Assembly: GCA_033085395.1 (NCBI GenBank)
Contig: JANQBS010000360.1
Coordinates: 1-33,971 of the forward strand
From: Xanthoparmelia taractica
Taxonomy: Eukaryota > Ascomycota > Lecanoromycetes > Lecanorales > Parmeliaceae
Direction of reading: 5' to 3'
DNA: 33,971 nucleotides
This document shows, one piece after another, positions 19,820 through 30,446 of the stretch. The translations under genes were made by a program, and so were the position numbers. Numbering within the stretch: the stretch's first letter is position 1; every line of letters begins with the position of its first letter. A model generated the notes under the pieces. That model was not told the DNA's origin and made no database searches. It saw only the letters and a program-made list of their open reading frames with translations.

Positions 19820-21393
19820 ATGAGGTCTTTAACGTTCTTTGTAGCTTGTTTGTGCTCCACATTCACCAGTATCGCAGCCGACTCGAATCTCTCTACACCC
19901 CTCTCCTCGCATCAGATCCTCCCGGACAATTTCAAGCCTCCACAAGTTTTTAAGAATGTAAATTTATTGCGGAACATCAATCTCGAAAAGAGCTATGTCA
20001 GAGAGACCGTCAATGTTGTCATCGAGAACATAGACGCAAAAGATCAAGACACATATTACATACCTTTCAAAGCAGAAGCAATTGGTAACATTGGAGGGCT
20101 CGAGGTCAGGGACAAGAAAGATCCTGAGAAGCCTGTTTTCCATAGTGAGGTCGTGGAATATGATCCATACAGGTGAGAAGCTCTCCATGAGACTGGCCTC
20201 CCCCACTTAAAGCTCATGATGCCCGTTTAGTCCCACCCAGTTCTACCGCGTCATTTTAGCTACTCCTCTCGCCCCGTCTACCCAACAGACTCTCTCCATA
20301 AGCTACCACATTCTATCCACCCTTGCCCCGCTTCCCGCCGCCATCAATCAACCAGACAAACAATACCTCCACTATACCTTTTCGACCTACTGGCCGTCTG
20401 CCTATCCAACAGAGAAGCAGAAGACGAAGATCAAGTTCCCCACAGCCGATATTCCAGATTACACCGCCGAGCCATTGCGCGAGGGGAAGACCTTCACCTA
20501 CGGGCCTTATGAGAAGACTCCGGCTGGCGTAGAGCAAGAAGCTAGCGTGCGGTATGAATTTACAAAGCCCCTCGTTCACGCTACGCTCCTTGAGCGAGAC
20601 ATTGAGATCAGCCAATGGGGTGGGAATCTAGCGACGGAGGAGCGATATTGGCTTTCGAACAAGGGCGCTCATCTTATTGGGCAATTCTCCAGGGTCGAAT
20701 GGGCCCGCACGCAGCATTATAAACCACCCACAAGCGCATTGAGGACGCTAACACTCCCACTGCAAGTGGGAAGCTTGAACCCTTACTTCACCGACGACAT
20801 CGGAAATGTCTCGACGAGCCGCTTCAGGAGCAACGTTCGCGAGGCAAACCTTGAGCTCCAACCACGATACCCTGTATTTGGAGGTTGGAAATATAGCTTC
20901 AAAGTCGGCTGGGATGCCAGTCTGAGGAATTTCTTGAGGAAATTAAAGAAAGGGGACGGTTATGTGCTTAGAGTCCCATTCTTGGAAGGTCCAAAAATGG
21001 GCGAGGGAATATCGTATGAAAAGGTTGATCTGAGAGTTATACTGCCTGAGGGTGCTACGTAAGTCTCCATAAGTTGCCCATAAGTTTCTCCGCGTGGTGA
21101 TGATGCTGATCTTTCCTCATAGAAACGTATTATACGAGAGCCCCATCCCTGTTGTAGCCAGCGAGATTTCAACCCACAAGACTTTCATGGACACACTAGG
21201 TCGCACAACACTAAAGCTGACCGCTATGAATGTCGTGGACGAGGATAGGGATAAGTTTCTGATTGTCACATACGACTATCCGTTCGTCGCGGCATACCGT
21301 AAGCCGCTCACCATATTTGCTGGAATTATGGCAGTGTTTGCAACAGCTTGGGGAATTGGGAGATTGGATGTTAGCATAGCACAGCCTTCATAA
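19820..21393 (+). CDS. OST1: ribophorin I, oligosaccharyltransferase subunit 1
   Basis: Subunit of the ER oligosaccharyltransferase that moves the dolichol-linked glycan to Asn-X-Ser/Thr. Exons 19820-20172, 20231-21058 and 21123-21393 join to 483 residues; introns are 58 nt (GTGAGA..TAG) and 64 nt (GTAAGT..TAG). Residues 1-20 form a signal peptide (MRSLTFFVACLCSTFTSIAA). The luminal part has the ribophorin I text NVNLLRNINLEKSYVRETVN, TYYIPFKAEAIGNIGGLEVR, ISQWGGNLATEERYWLSNKG and RVEWARTQ. One membrane helix near the end (LTIFAGIMAVFATAWGIG) makes it a type I protein with a short cytosolic tail. Length matches fungal Ost1 (about 480). Its start is 241 bp from the divergent pseudouridine gene. 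Confidence 0.95.
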
Positions 21394-21502
21394 GAGCGTT
21401 GTTGTAATATTAGTAGTCAAATCAATCTGCTCTGTACAACAAACTCTGATTGAAAAATGATTGCGGTATCATGTGCTGCATTGTATAAAGCCAAGAGGAA
21501 CC

Positions 21503-21508
21503 CACGTG
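21503..21508 (+). promoter_or_regulatory. CACGTG site upstream of VTC4 (candidate PHO box)
   Basis: CACGTG lies 222 bp before the VTC4 start, in the 336-bp gap after OST1. It is the core site of Pho4/NUC-1 type bHLH regulators, which raise VTC genes at low phosphate. An inverted CCAAT box (ATTGG, 21529-21533) lies close downstream. The hexamer also occurs elsewhere in the window, so the assignment rests on gene context. Confidence 0.45.
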
Positions 21509-21729
21509 CTGTACTTGGGTGACATCTGATTGGTCAATGGCAACTGTCCGCAAAATGCTACATTAGTGACTGAGTGCTTGCTTTTTCTTTCCTATCAATC
21601 GTCCGTGGAGCTCGCTACTGTCGTGATCCCTCGATCCGCCTCACTTCATCTCTGTATCATCTCGTCAAAAGCATCTCTATCCGCGCTTTCTCAGCGGACA
21701 CGAATCCTGGGGCTTTCGGGCGGGAAGTT

Positions 21730-24281
21730 ATGCAGCATGTATTCCCCCCGCCTCCAACGTAAGCCATACTAATCACTCCGCAGCTTTGGCCAGCAACTCC
21801 GGACATCGCTATTGAAAGACTATTACTACTACTACATAGCCTACGACGATCTCAAAGACGCTCTCAAGACCCCTTATCTAGAGGATCCTACTCCGCAAAA
21901 TCCTCACCCAAAGCGGAGACCGTGGACTGAAGATGACGAGAAATCCTTTGTCGCACAACTGGAAGGGGAGCTCGATAAAGTGTTCACCTTTCAGCGGGTC
22001 AAGTCGGGAGAAATAATAAGACGAATCAAGGCCAGCGAGAAAGAAGTCAATGATGTGATCGGACGCTTGGATCAGAGAGGGCCAAAGCCTACCCGGAATG
22101 GAAATGCTGGACAGGCGGAAGAGGATGTACCTACAGAAGATGACTTCATGCTCCTGGAAGAGGATTTGAGTGATATTATTGCCGATGTGCATGATCTGGC
22201 CAAGTTTACGCAATTAAATTATACTGGCTTTCAGAAGATTATAAAAAAGCACGACGTCAGTCTCTAACATCAAGCTTCTTATTGAGCGTAACATAGGCAG
22301 GACCTATGCTAATAGAAAACAGAAACAAACAGGTTGGCATCTCAAACCAGTTTTCGCTGCAAGACTGAAAGCAAAACCTTTCTTCAAGGACAACTACGAT
22401 GCGTTCATTGTAAAGCTCTCGAAGCTTTATGATTTGGTACGAACGAGGGGGGACCCCATCAAAGGTGACAGTGCAGCTGGAGGGGGCCAACAGAACTTTG
22501 TCCGGCAAACGACGAAATACTGGGTGCACCCAGACAACATTACAGAGTTGAAGCTCATCATATTGAAGCATCTTCCAGTGCTAGTCTTCAGTCCGAACAA
22601 AGAGTTCGAAGCCAAAGACTCGGCCATCTCATCAATCTACTACGACAATCCAGAGACATGGGAGCTGTACACGGGGCGATTGAAGAAGACAGAAGGTGCA
22701 GAAGCGATCCGGCTACGGTGGTATGGCGGCATGGAAACAGAGACGATATTTGTGGAGCGAAAAACTCACCGAGAAGACTGGACGGGAGAGAAATCAGTCA
22801 AAGCACGATTCTCGCTTAAGGAGAAAAACGTAAATGCCTTTCTAAGTGGCAAGATGAGGGTAGAAAGTGTTTTTGAAAAAGCAAGGAAAGAAGGCAAGAA
22901 AAGCGATAAAGAAATATCTGACTTGGAACAGCTGGCTCGAGAGATACAGTACCGAGTCATCACCCGGAGACTTGTGCCAGTCACAAGGTCTTTCTACAAT
23001 CGCACAGCCTTCCAGCTCCCGGGGGATGCCAGAGTTCGGATATCGCTAGACACGGAGCTGACCATGATCCGTGAAGACAACCTTGATGGAAAACAACGAG
23101 CCGGCAAGAATTGGCGAAGGATGGACATTGGTGTTGATTACCCGTTTTCCCAGCTGCCACCCGAGGACGTCGAACGTTTCCCATATGCTGTACTTGAGGT
23201 CAAGCTCCAGACACAAGCGGGCCAAGATCCACCGGAATGGGTGCGAGAACTCATAAGCAGTCATATCGTCGAAGCCGTCCCTAAATTCAGCAAATTCATC
23301 CACGGCACCGCAACCTTGTTTCCCACCCGGATCAACCTCCTGCCATTCTGGATGCCCCAAATGGACGTTGATATCCGGAAACCTGTAACCCGCGGCTTCG
23401 GCATCGAACGACCGGGTCAATCGACGAATTATTCTACCAGCGACGATATCGACGATGACACGGAAGACTACGACTCCGAGACGGAAGGAGCTTCAGGAGA
23501 ACAACGGACAGACTCCCAAACCAGCCCCACGCTCCAAAGAGAGTCTGAAACGGCGCACAGTGACCAAGGCATCCGCCGCCTCCGTATAGCTCGCGACGCA
23601 CTGGAGCAATACGACATAGAGCAGCGCTCCGCCGATCCCAATGCCCTCGATGTCGAAGAACGTGTCTCCGCCCCCCCGCTAGCCCATAACCCTAACGATT
23701 ACCCCATCTACGACTCTGAAGACGAAGATTCATTTGACATGGAAGAAGCAAAACAAAAAGGTGGCTGGCACTATCGCGGAAAAGTCCTAAGACACCACAT
23801 CGCAACAGCCGGCTCCTACATCGCCGCGGCACTCTCAAAGATCGCACCAATACCCAAACCCACCCCCATCCCGGGCTCCGCAATGACTGCCCTCGGCGAC
23901 GTGCCACCCAGCCAGGTCGAAGCCCGCAGATTCAAAGCACCGCGCGGCAAACGCATCCATGTCCCCGTGCGCGTCGAACCCAAAGTCCACTTTGCCGCCG
24001 AGCGCACTTTCCTCTCTTGGCTCGAATTCAGCATCATACTCGGCTCCATCGCCGCCACCCTTTTGAATTTCGGCGACTCGGTTTCCCTGGCCAGTGCGTG
24101 GGGGTTTACAATCGTGGCGTGTGTCGCGCTGTTGTATAGTGTGGGGCTTTACCTCTGGCGTGTGCGGATGATTAGAGGACGGAGGGCTGTCAGGTATCAT
24201 GATAAATGGGGCCCTAGCTTTTTGTGTTTGGGCTTGGCCGCGGCGGTGGCTATAAGTTTTGGGATCCGGCTGAGCCAGTGA
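21730..24281 (+). CDS. VTC4: vacuolar transporter chaperone 4, polyphosphate polymerase
   Basis: Catalytic subunit of the vacuolar VTC complex, which makes polyphosphate from ATP and passes it into the vacuole. Main exons are 21784-22255 and 22323-24281 (intron 67 nt, GTCAGT..CAG). The start is uncertain: the SPX domain begins FGQQLRTSLLKDYYYYYIAY after an AG at 21783, and the nearest ATG is 21730. ATGCA joined over a GC-AG intron (21735-21783) gives MHFGQQL and 811 residues. A GT donor at 21759 also keeps frame but the intron would be only 25 nt. SPX carries the basic KIIKKHDK patch that binds inositol pyrophosphates. The tunnel domain has AIRLRWYGG, VERKTHREDW, FYNRTAFQLPGDARVRISLD and AVLEVKLQT. 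An acidic linker leads to three C-terminal membrane helices (FLSWLEFSIILGS, FTIVACVALLYSVGLY, FLCLGLAAAVAISFG). Confidence 0.95.
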
Positions 24282-24457
24282 TGCCGGATGTGGCTGAGAC
24301 ATGTTGTTTTGGGTCTCAGTGTTTGTGTAAGTATTTGACAAAAGCAAAAGTGCATAAGAGTGGTCCTCAACTGAAAAAATGGCTTCGTGTATATATTCGT
24401 CTCAATGGGTATCTCAAACCTCGATCATGATTCACGCATAAACAAACAAGCAAACAT

Positions 24458-27400
24458 TCAAAATACCACCCTCCCAAGCCTCCTCTCCTCCACAGCGCAC
24501 TGCACCCCCTCCTGCACCCTCCCCACAGCTTCCTTCCACACCTTATCCCCCTCTACCTTCCCATTCCCACCCCCATCGCCCACACCTTCATCAACAACCC
24601 ACCCCAACCACCTCCCCACACTAACCGCTTTCCCCATATCCCCTTCCTCCCCAACCACCTTCCCCAAATACCGAACCAACGCATCCACATCCTCAGCATA
24701 CGGTCCCTCGTCCCTAAACTCGTCGAACCACGAACTAATCGCTTCGCGCAGCTCAGGCAGCTGCGTGAACTTTTGCGCCGTGAAAGTCGGTTTGGGCGGT
24801 AAGGGCGGGAGAGCAAGGGTGCGTTGGCCGGTAGGACGGTTGTTGCCTTTGGCGTTGGGATGAAGGCGTCTGCTTTTGTTATTGGATGTGAAGTCGATGC
24901 CGCCCTTTTTCTGCAAGCGGTCACGACGGGCTTGGGCCAGGACCTCGCGGCGAATGTCCTCGGGCAGGGCGGAGAGGAAGTCGTCCGGGATATCCGCTGA
25001 TGGTTCTTGGGGGCCTGCGTTGGAGGATGAAGGGCCAGGGCGGGCGTTGGCGACAAAGTTGGATTGGGTGAGCGTGGAGAAGGCAGAGGAGGCTTTGTGG
25101 CCGCCGCGCTTTTTGGTGGGTGTGGTGGGTTTCTTGGCAAGTCTCGTTCTGCGATTCTTACGTGGTGATTGTGGGAGGACGGCTTGAGCTGCTTTGGCTA
25201 AGGCCTTGTGTGGGGACTTGTGGTAGAAAGCTAGGACCTCGGCGCGGACATCGTCAGGGAGTGCGTCTAGCGTCTCGGGATCGAGTTGGGAGTGGGAGGG
25301 AAGAGCGTCCGGAGGGAGATTGGGAGTGCTTGAGCGAGATCTGAGAGCAGGTGTTGCGTCCCCGGAATTACGTGCTTTCGGGGCAGTCTGCTTGCTCAGT
25401 AGCTTCGATCGAATGCCTGAAGGCAGTTCGGCGAGTACCCCTGGATCCGCCTGCGTGGGAAGTACGAATTGAGTCCCTAGCGTGTTCAGAGGCATCCGAG
25501 GCTTGCCATTTGGGGTTGGAGACGTCTCCTTTGCAAACGCAGCAGCAGGGTGTGGTGGAGGCGGGACCTTGGGCTTTTGCGGACTATCTATGTCATCCAC
25601 AAGAACGTTGTCTCTAGGTACAGAATGCTTCGGAGTGTTCGCTGTCTTAAATTGAAGCAGTCTCTGGCTGCTGTCTTGTGGGTTGTCGCCTTTGAGAGGT
25701 TCTAGTCTCTGCATCTGGATGCCAATGCCTCTTAGTTCTCCTGGTGAGAAACCAAAGCCACGCATGATAGAGATGGCTTCCCGGCCAATTATATCTTTGT
25801 CATTCGTAGCGACGCTAAGGATCAGACTCTTATTGAATGTGTCGCATTTGCCGTGGCCGAGATGCTTAGGTGGATCTAAAGGAGCATCCGCTGCGCGCCT
25901 CATGATCTTCATCGTCAGCTGCTTTCCTTTGAGTCCTTCATTCAATAAGCGCTTGTGGAGCTCTTCGCATAAGCTGTTGACGAATTCATCGGCCTGTTCT
26001 TGAGTTACGAAGCGTATGCCCCAGTTAACTTCTGCTGAGACCGACTTGCGGATAACCTGGTCTCCAACCTCGGTTCGATCAATGCCTCGAGCGTAGTCCC
26101 AGATCTTCTCGCCGGTTTTAGGTCCCAGAGTGCTGATCATTTTCTCTTTTGAGAGCTCTCGTACATCTTTGACAAACCTGACACCAATCTCTTCCAACTT
26201 GCCGCCGATGCTATAAGCAACTCCTGGTAATTCTTGTACTGTCAGACCTCCTAGGAAGTCCAAAACTTCTTCAGGCTTTATCTGATACTGACCCGCAGGT
26301 TTAGCTTTCCGCAGAGCGACTTTCGCCAATAATATGTTACCTCCAATACCAACAGAGACTGCGCAACCAGTCCTTTCTTTGATCTCTTCCCGCAGCTTGA
26401 TTGCGATGTTATCGGCTTCGGCCTGCTCGCGCCAGATGCTCCCTTCGTGAATACCCCTACCCTCATGACCGCCAGCTGCGATACACCGGGCACTGATATC
26501 TACTAAAGCTTCATCTACACTCACGCTTTGCACAATACCACCTGGATCCATGACCGCAGTGTAGAAGCTTCGGCTGGCGTCTTCATAAGCTGGAAAGTCG
26601 TACGGCAGAACCTTGAGATCCGGGCATATCTTCTGGGCATGTTTCATCCACATACCATTCTTCACACCAAATTTGCGTGCTGGGTAATTGCAGCTGGCAA
26701 TCTCGGAGCCTGAACCACCACCATGAGCTATTACAACAGGTTTGTCAACATATTGAGGAAATTTCTTCAACGACACTGCAGCGAAAAAGCTGTCAAAATC
26801 CACATGAAGAATGTATCGCCTTGCACCGGGCACACGCTTCTCACGCGATTTTTGAGACGAAGATTTCTCAGCGGCCATCTTTTGCAGCTGTGACTTCAAC
26901 TCAGCTTTCCAAGCCGACAAGTGATGCAACCTAGATTCCTCATAGTATTGTTTCAGGAAGCCTGGGTTTACAACAGTGGACTTCCATACTCTTGGGTCAG
27001 CCAAGAGCTGGGCGTTGTGTTCCTCAGCAGTAGGCTTTGTTGGTGTGGTGGGATTACCAAAGCTACCCTTCTGAGGAGTTATGCATTCCTCAGTGGCAGG
27101 TTCCGGGGTGTGTAGAGTCTCCTTGAGCACAGGTTCCTGAGAAGCGGACTGCTGCTCAGGTTTAACATGTCCTGGTGCGTTGTCTTCGTTTGGGCCAAAA
27201 TCCTCGGGGTCGAAGTTCTCCACAGCAAACATCTCAGCTTCTGTAGGCGGGGATATAATTTCATTGGACACATCGTTGTTAGCATTCGATGACAGACCTT
27301 CTGGAGTCGTTGACCCATCAAGCAACGACTCAGGAGGCGCGCCACGGCCGTTTGTGCCCGACCCTTCAGGAGCCAATCCGCGAGCGTTGGTGTCCTGCGA

Positions 27401-28207
27401 TTCAATGAAAGACTGATCCGCGGCTGGAAAAGCGCTCGTGTCTGATTCTTCATCGTCGACACGTTCAGAGGGATCGAGGGGAGGAAGAGCATCGTCTAGG
27501 AAATCGTCGACCAGATTTGCACTGATATAACCAGAGTTCTGCCTCTCCTCATATGTATCCTTAGTGTTCAATGGCGACTGACTGGCGGGGTAAGAACATT
27601 CTGGTCCACGTGAGTTGAGCTCATTTGCAACGTCCCGCACTTGCTCAGTGTACCAGCTCGTCTCCGTTTGGTCTCTGTAACCCCTGTCCAACTTGTTGAC
27701 TTGACTTATGATATTTCCGTTGTCGAAGCCTAGTACACGCTGCCCAGCCCCTTCATCTACAACTCTGTAGGCATCCCACGGAAGCAATTTTCTGGCTTCA
27801 ATACTGTCCACGACCCATGCTGGCTTGACGATGCGGTATCTTTGAAACTCGATTTTCTTCTTTGGGGTAAGGTTACTGGCAATGATATGGGTAACTGTAG
27901 TTTTGCCGTCGAGATACTGCATGAATCCTCCACCGTAAGCAACGATCAAGTTGTGGATGTCGTTGAGCGATGGCTGCGTATAGCCATTAACGTGAGCGAC
28001 GACACCGCGGAATATTGGAGGGTTATTGGCTGAGGACGATCTCAAGTTTGCGTCGAGGTTTTGGAGCTTGATCTTTTTCCTTCGAAAGTAATCGTTGAAG
28101 CCCCCAAATTTGGACGGTTCATACTCTTCCCCCCTTTCGTCCTCGAATTTGTGCTTTTCTATTCTCTTGCGCACGGCAGATGAATTTGCCTCCAGTCGGG
28201 ACCCCAT
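24458..28207 (-). CDS. REV1: DNA repair polymerase REV1 (Y family)
   Basis: Translesion deoxycytidyl transferase and scaffold for Pol zeta in the nucleus. Intact, intronless, 1249 residues, ATG at 28207. Domains: conserved start FGGFNDYFRRKKIKLQNLD (34-52); BRCT about 64-150 (FRGVVAHVNGYTQPS, VTHIIASNLTPKK, IVKPAWVVDSI); N-terminal lead-in DPRVWKSTVVNPGFLKQYY (404-422); polymerase core about 464-835 with catalytic HVDFDSFF (469-475, D470 and D472) and SVDEAL (563-568, D565/E566). The tail has three helix-LP-helix ubiquitin-binding-like motifs near 922-937, 976-992 and 1073-1090, and a C-terminal helical domain (TQLPELREAISSWFDEF, about 1148-1240) for Rev7/polymerase partners. It converges with VTC4 (176 bp apart). 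C residue usage in the last 100 codons is unusually proline/glycine biased, as is common in Rev1 tails. Confidence 0.96.
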   Translation of the reverse strand: MGSRLEANSSAVRKRIEKHKFEDERGEEYEPSKFGGFNDYFRRKKIKLQNLDANLRSSSANNPPIFRGVVAHVNGYTQPSLNDIHNLIVAYGGGFMQYLDGKTTVTHIIASNLTPKKKIEFQRYRIVKPAWVVDSIEARKLLPWDAYRVVDEGAGQRVLGFDNGNIISQVNKLDRGYRDQTETSWYTEQVRDVANELNSRGPECSYPASQSPLNTKDTYEERQNSGYISANLVDDFLDDALPPLDPSERVDDEESDTSAFPAADQSFIESQDTNARGLAPEGSGTNGRGAPPESLLDGSTTPEGLSSNANNDVSNEIISPPTEAEMFAVENFDPEDFGPNEDNAPGHVKPEQQSASQEPVLKETLHTPEPATEECITPQKGSFGNPTTPTKPTAEEHNAQLLADPRVWKSTVVNPGFLKQYYEESRLHHLSAWKAELKSQLQKMAAEKSSSQKSREKRVPGARRYILHVDFDSFFAAVSLKKFPQYVDKPVVIAHGGGSGSEIASCNYPARKFGVKNGMWMKHAQKICPDLKVLPYDFPAYEDASRSFYTAVMDPGGIVQSVSVDEALVDISARCIAAGGHEGRGIHEGSIWREQAEADNIAIKLREEIKERTGCAVSVGIGGNILLAKVALRKAKPAGQYQIKPEEVLDFLGGLTVQELPGVAYSIGGKLEEIGVRFVKDVRELSKEKMISTLGPKTGEKIWDYARGIDRTEVGDQVIRKSVSAEVNWGIRFVTQEQADEFVNSLCEELHKRLLNEGLKGKQLTMKIMRRAADAPLDPPKHLGHGKCDTFNKSLILSVATNDKDIIGREAISIMRGFGFSPGELRGIGIQMQRLEPLKGDNPQDSSQRLLQFKTANTPKHSVPRDNVLVDDIDSPQKPKVPPPPHPAAAFAKETSPTPNGKPRMPLNTLGTQFVLPTQADPGVLAELPSGIRSKLLSKQTAPKARNSGDATPALRSRSSTPNLPPDALPSHSQLDPETLDALPDDVRAEVLAFYHKSPHKALAKAAQAVLPQSPRKNRRTRLAKKPTTPTKKRGGHKASSAFSTLTQSNFVANARPGPSSSNAGPQEPSADIPDDFLSALPEDIRREVLAQARRDRLQKKGGIDFTSNNKSRRLHPNAKGNNRPTGQRTLALPPLPPKPTFTAQKFTQLPELREAISSWFDEFRDEGPYAEDVDALVRYLGKVVGEEGDMGKAVSVGRWLGWVVDEGVGDGGGNGKVEGDKVWKEAVGRVQEGVQCAVEERRLGRVVF

Positions 28208-28369
28208 GCTGCGTTTCGATGGCCCGGGTCGATGAGTCTCTCTCAGCGCTTCTGAGGTACTCGCCTGGGAGAGCGAGGGTAATGAAGCGTCATCTCCGGG
28301 AAGTCATATACTAAGCCCATGGAATTATTTTCAGGCATGCAAGTGGCATACATGCTGTAAAAGTAGCCG

Positions 28370-28375
28370 ACGCGT
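28370..28375. promoter_or_regulatory. ACGCGT site between REV1 and the FKBP gene (candidate MCB box)
   Basis: ACGCGT, the MluI cell-cycle box bound by MBF, lies 163 bp upstream of the REV1 ATG in the 405-bp divergent promoter. MBF is known to control replication and repair genes in fungi. A single six-base match is weak evidence. Confidence 0.35.
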
Positions 28376-28612
28376 TTAAGAAGTGACATGGTCGCGTAAA
28401 CTGGCTCTGCACTAAGATACACAAGCCGATAAGGAAAAAAGTTCGACTTCCTGGAGCTCTAATTTTCTCACAAAGTCTGATTTTGATTTAACTTATTCAC
28501 CATATTTTACCACACATTTCACAGTACAACCCATACACTTACCGTGTCGTACTCAATCTTCCTCAAGGCTCAAGCGTCTTAACAAGAAAAGCTTTTCAGA
28601 CACTCCTCCACA

Positions 28613-30446
28613 ATGTCGAGCTTGCTTCCCGTCAGAGTCTACGGACTCAAGGTCCCAGCAGGCGATGTGATGATCCCAGCAATTGTTGATTTCCCTGCCA
28701 TTGTAAGAATTACAGCTCAGTGACCCTGATATTGATAGTGGAGATTGAATGGCTAACATGGAAAATTCAGTTCCGTATCACCATGGCCGCCATTGATCCA
28801 AGCGCTGCGCCTGAACACACTGGTACAGTCAATGGTGACACAAGGCCAAGAGCGACCCTAAAGCTCGTTTACGATACCAACCTCGGAGAGGATTCAGACT
28901 CCGAGGAGGCCTCGGATGACGAAGAAGAGTACCTAAAAGCTTTGTTGGCCGGTCGTGAGTCTGAGGATGAGGACGAAGACGACGAGTCTTCGAGTGACGA
29001 TGAGGAGAAGAACGGCGGCCCGAGTGATCCCTCGAAGACTAAGAAGGCGCGAAAGGAAGCTGCTGTGCAGCAGATGATGAAAGCTCTAGCCGAGGCCCAG
29101 AATGATAGCGAAGATGAGATGGACGTCGATGAATCACCTCGGGTGAACGGGACATCCAAGAAAACGAAAGTAGATAAAGGCAAAGGCAAGGCCGTGGCTG
29201 AAGACTTGGAAGACGAGAACCTCGGGGAGAACGAGACCGAGGACTCGATGGATGGAATGGAGGAGGTGGTTGTGTGTACCTTAGATCCGGAAAAGGTGGG
29301 CAACCGTCCTTGTGTTTCTTACACGACCGAATTGTATGCTCACAGTGCATGTATAGAATTACCAACAGACCCTTGATCTAACAATTGGAGAAGATCAGAC
29401 GGCATACTTCAAAGTATCTGGTACTCACACTATCTACCTTACCGGCAATTACGTGGTCCCAGCCGATAGTGGTCATAATCACGAGCATGAGCTGTATGAT
29501 GGTGAAGATGAAGAAGATGATTACGACATGTCTCCAGATGAAGATGAACTTGAGGATGATGAGGAGAGCGACGAGCTTGATGATCTTGAGGACCCTCGAA
29601 TAACGGAAGTAGCTTCTGAAGATGAGGAAGAGCCGCCAAAACTTGTGAAGAAGGATGAGGTTGAGAAGAAGGAGGAGCCGGCGAAGAAAGGCAAGAACAA
29701 GCGCACTCGTGAGGAGTCTGAAGATGAGAAAGAGGTTCCTGCCAGCCTCGACGATATCATGGCCAAGTCTTTGAAGCCAGCAGAGCCGACCACGAATGGA
29801 GAGACGAAGCTCAGTAAGAAGCAACTCAAAAAGTTGAAGAACAATGCAGGCAAGGCAGTTGAGTCAGCGGTTGAGAAGAAAGACATCAAGAAAGAGGACG
29901 CGGCCGCCGCCAAAGATAGTCCACAAAAGGCAGACAAGAAGGTTCAATTTGCGAAGAACCTAGAGCAGGGGCCCGCAAGCTCGCCTGCCACGCTTAAAGG
30001 GGACAGTAAAGACAAGACCGAAACCGACTCGAAAAAGGAAGAGGCAAAGCCCAAAGCTAGCCTCGGTGTGAAGGTGGTGCAAGGCGTGAAGATTGATGAT
30101 AAAAAGCTGGGCAAAGGACCTGCTGCGAAGAAGGGCAGCAGGGTCGGCATGAGGTACATCGGGAAGCTCAAAGATGGCAAAGTCTTTGACTGTGAGTACG
30201 CTTTACTCTAAGAGAAAATCGAATGCTAACAGACTATCAGCGAACAAAATCGGCAAGCCATTCAGTTTTACTATCGGAGATGGCTCGGTTATCAAAGGCT
30301 GGGACATTGGTGTTGCAGGTATGCAAGCAGGCGGTGAGCGTCGCATCACCATCCCAGCGGATCTCGCATACGGCAAGAAGGGAGTGGCAGGGATACCGGC
30401 AAACTCAGAGCTTATCTTTGACCTGAAGCTGCTGGAGGTCAACTAG
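28613..30446 (+). CDS. FPR4: nucleolar FKBP-type proline isomerase (Fpr3/Fpr4-like)
   Basis: Peptidyl-prolyl cis-trans isomerase and histone chaperone of nucleolus and chromatin. Exons 28613-28702, 28771-29295, 29357-30191 and 30241-30446 join to 551 residues; introns are 68 nt (branch GCTAAC), 61 nt and 49 nt (branch GCTAAC). The N-terminal nucleoplasmin-like part reads LPVRVYGLKVPAGDVMIPA and FRITMAAIDPSA. Long acidic tracts (about residues 60-190 and 225-275) alternate with lysine-rich tracts typical of nucleolar targeting. The last 110 residues are the FKBP domain: VGMRYIGKLKDGKVFD, FSFTIGDGSVIKGWDIGVAG, LAYGKKGVAGIPANSELIFD. Aromatic and aspartate pocket residues (Y, FD, VIKGW, Y) are present. 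Fpr3 and Fpr4 are yeast paralogues; filamentous fungi have one, so the symbol is by analogy. Confidence 0.94.

Noticed and set aside
24387..25344. Plus-strand frames opposite REV1
   Set aside because: Antisense shadows of the proline-rich REV1 tail.
28869..29937. Serine-rich minus-strand frames opposite the FKBP gene
   Set aside because: Shadows of GAG/GAT-rich acidic tracts of the FKBP protein.
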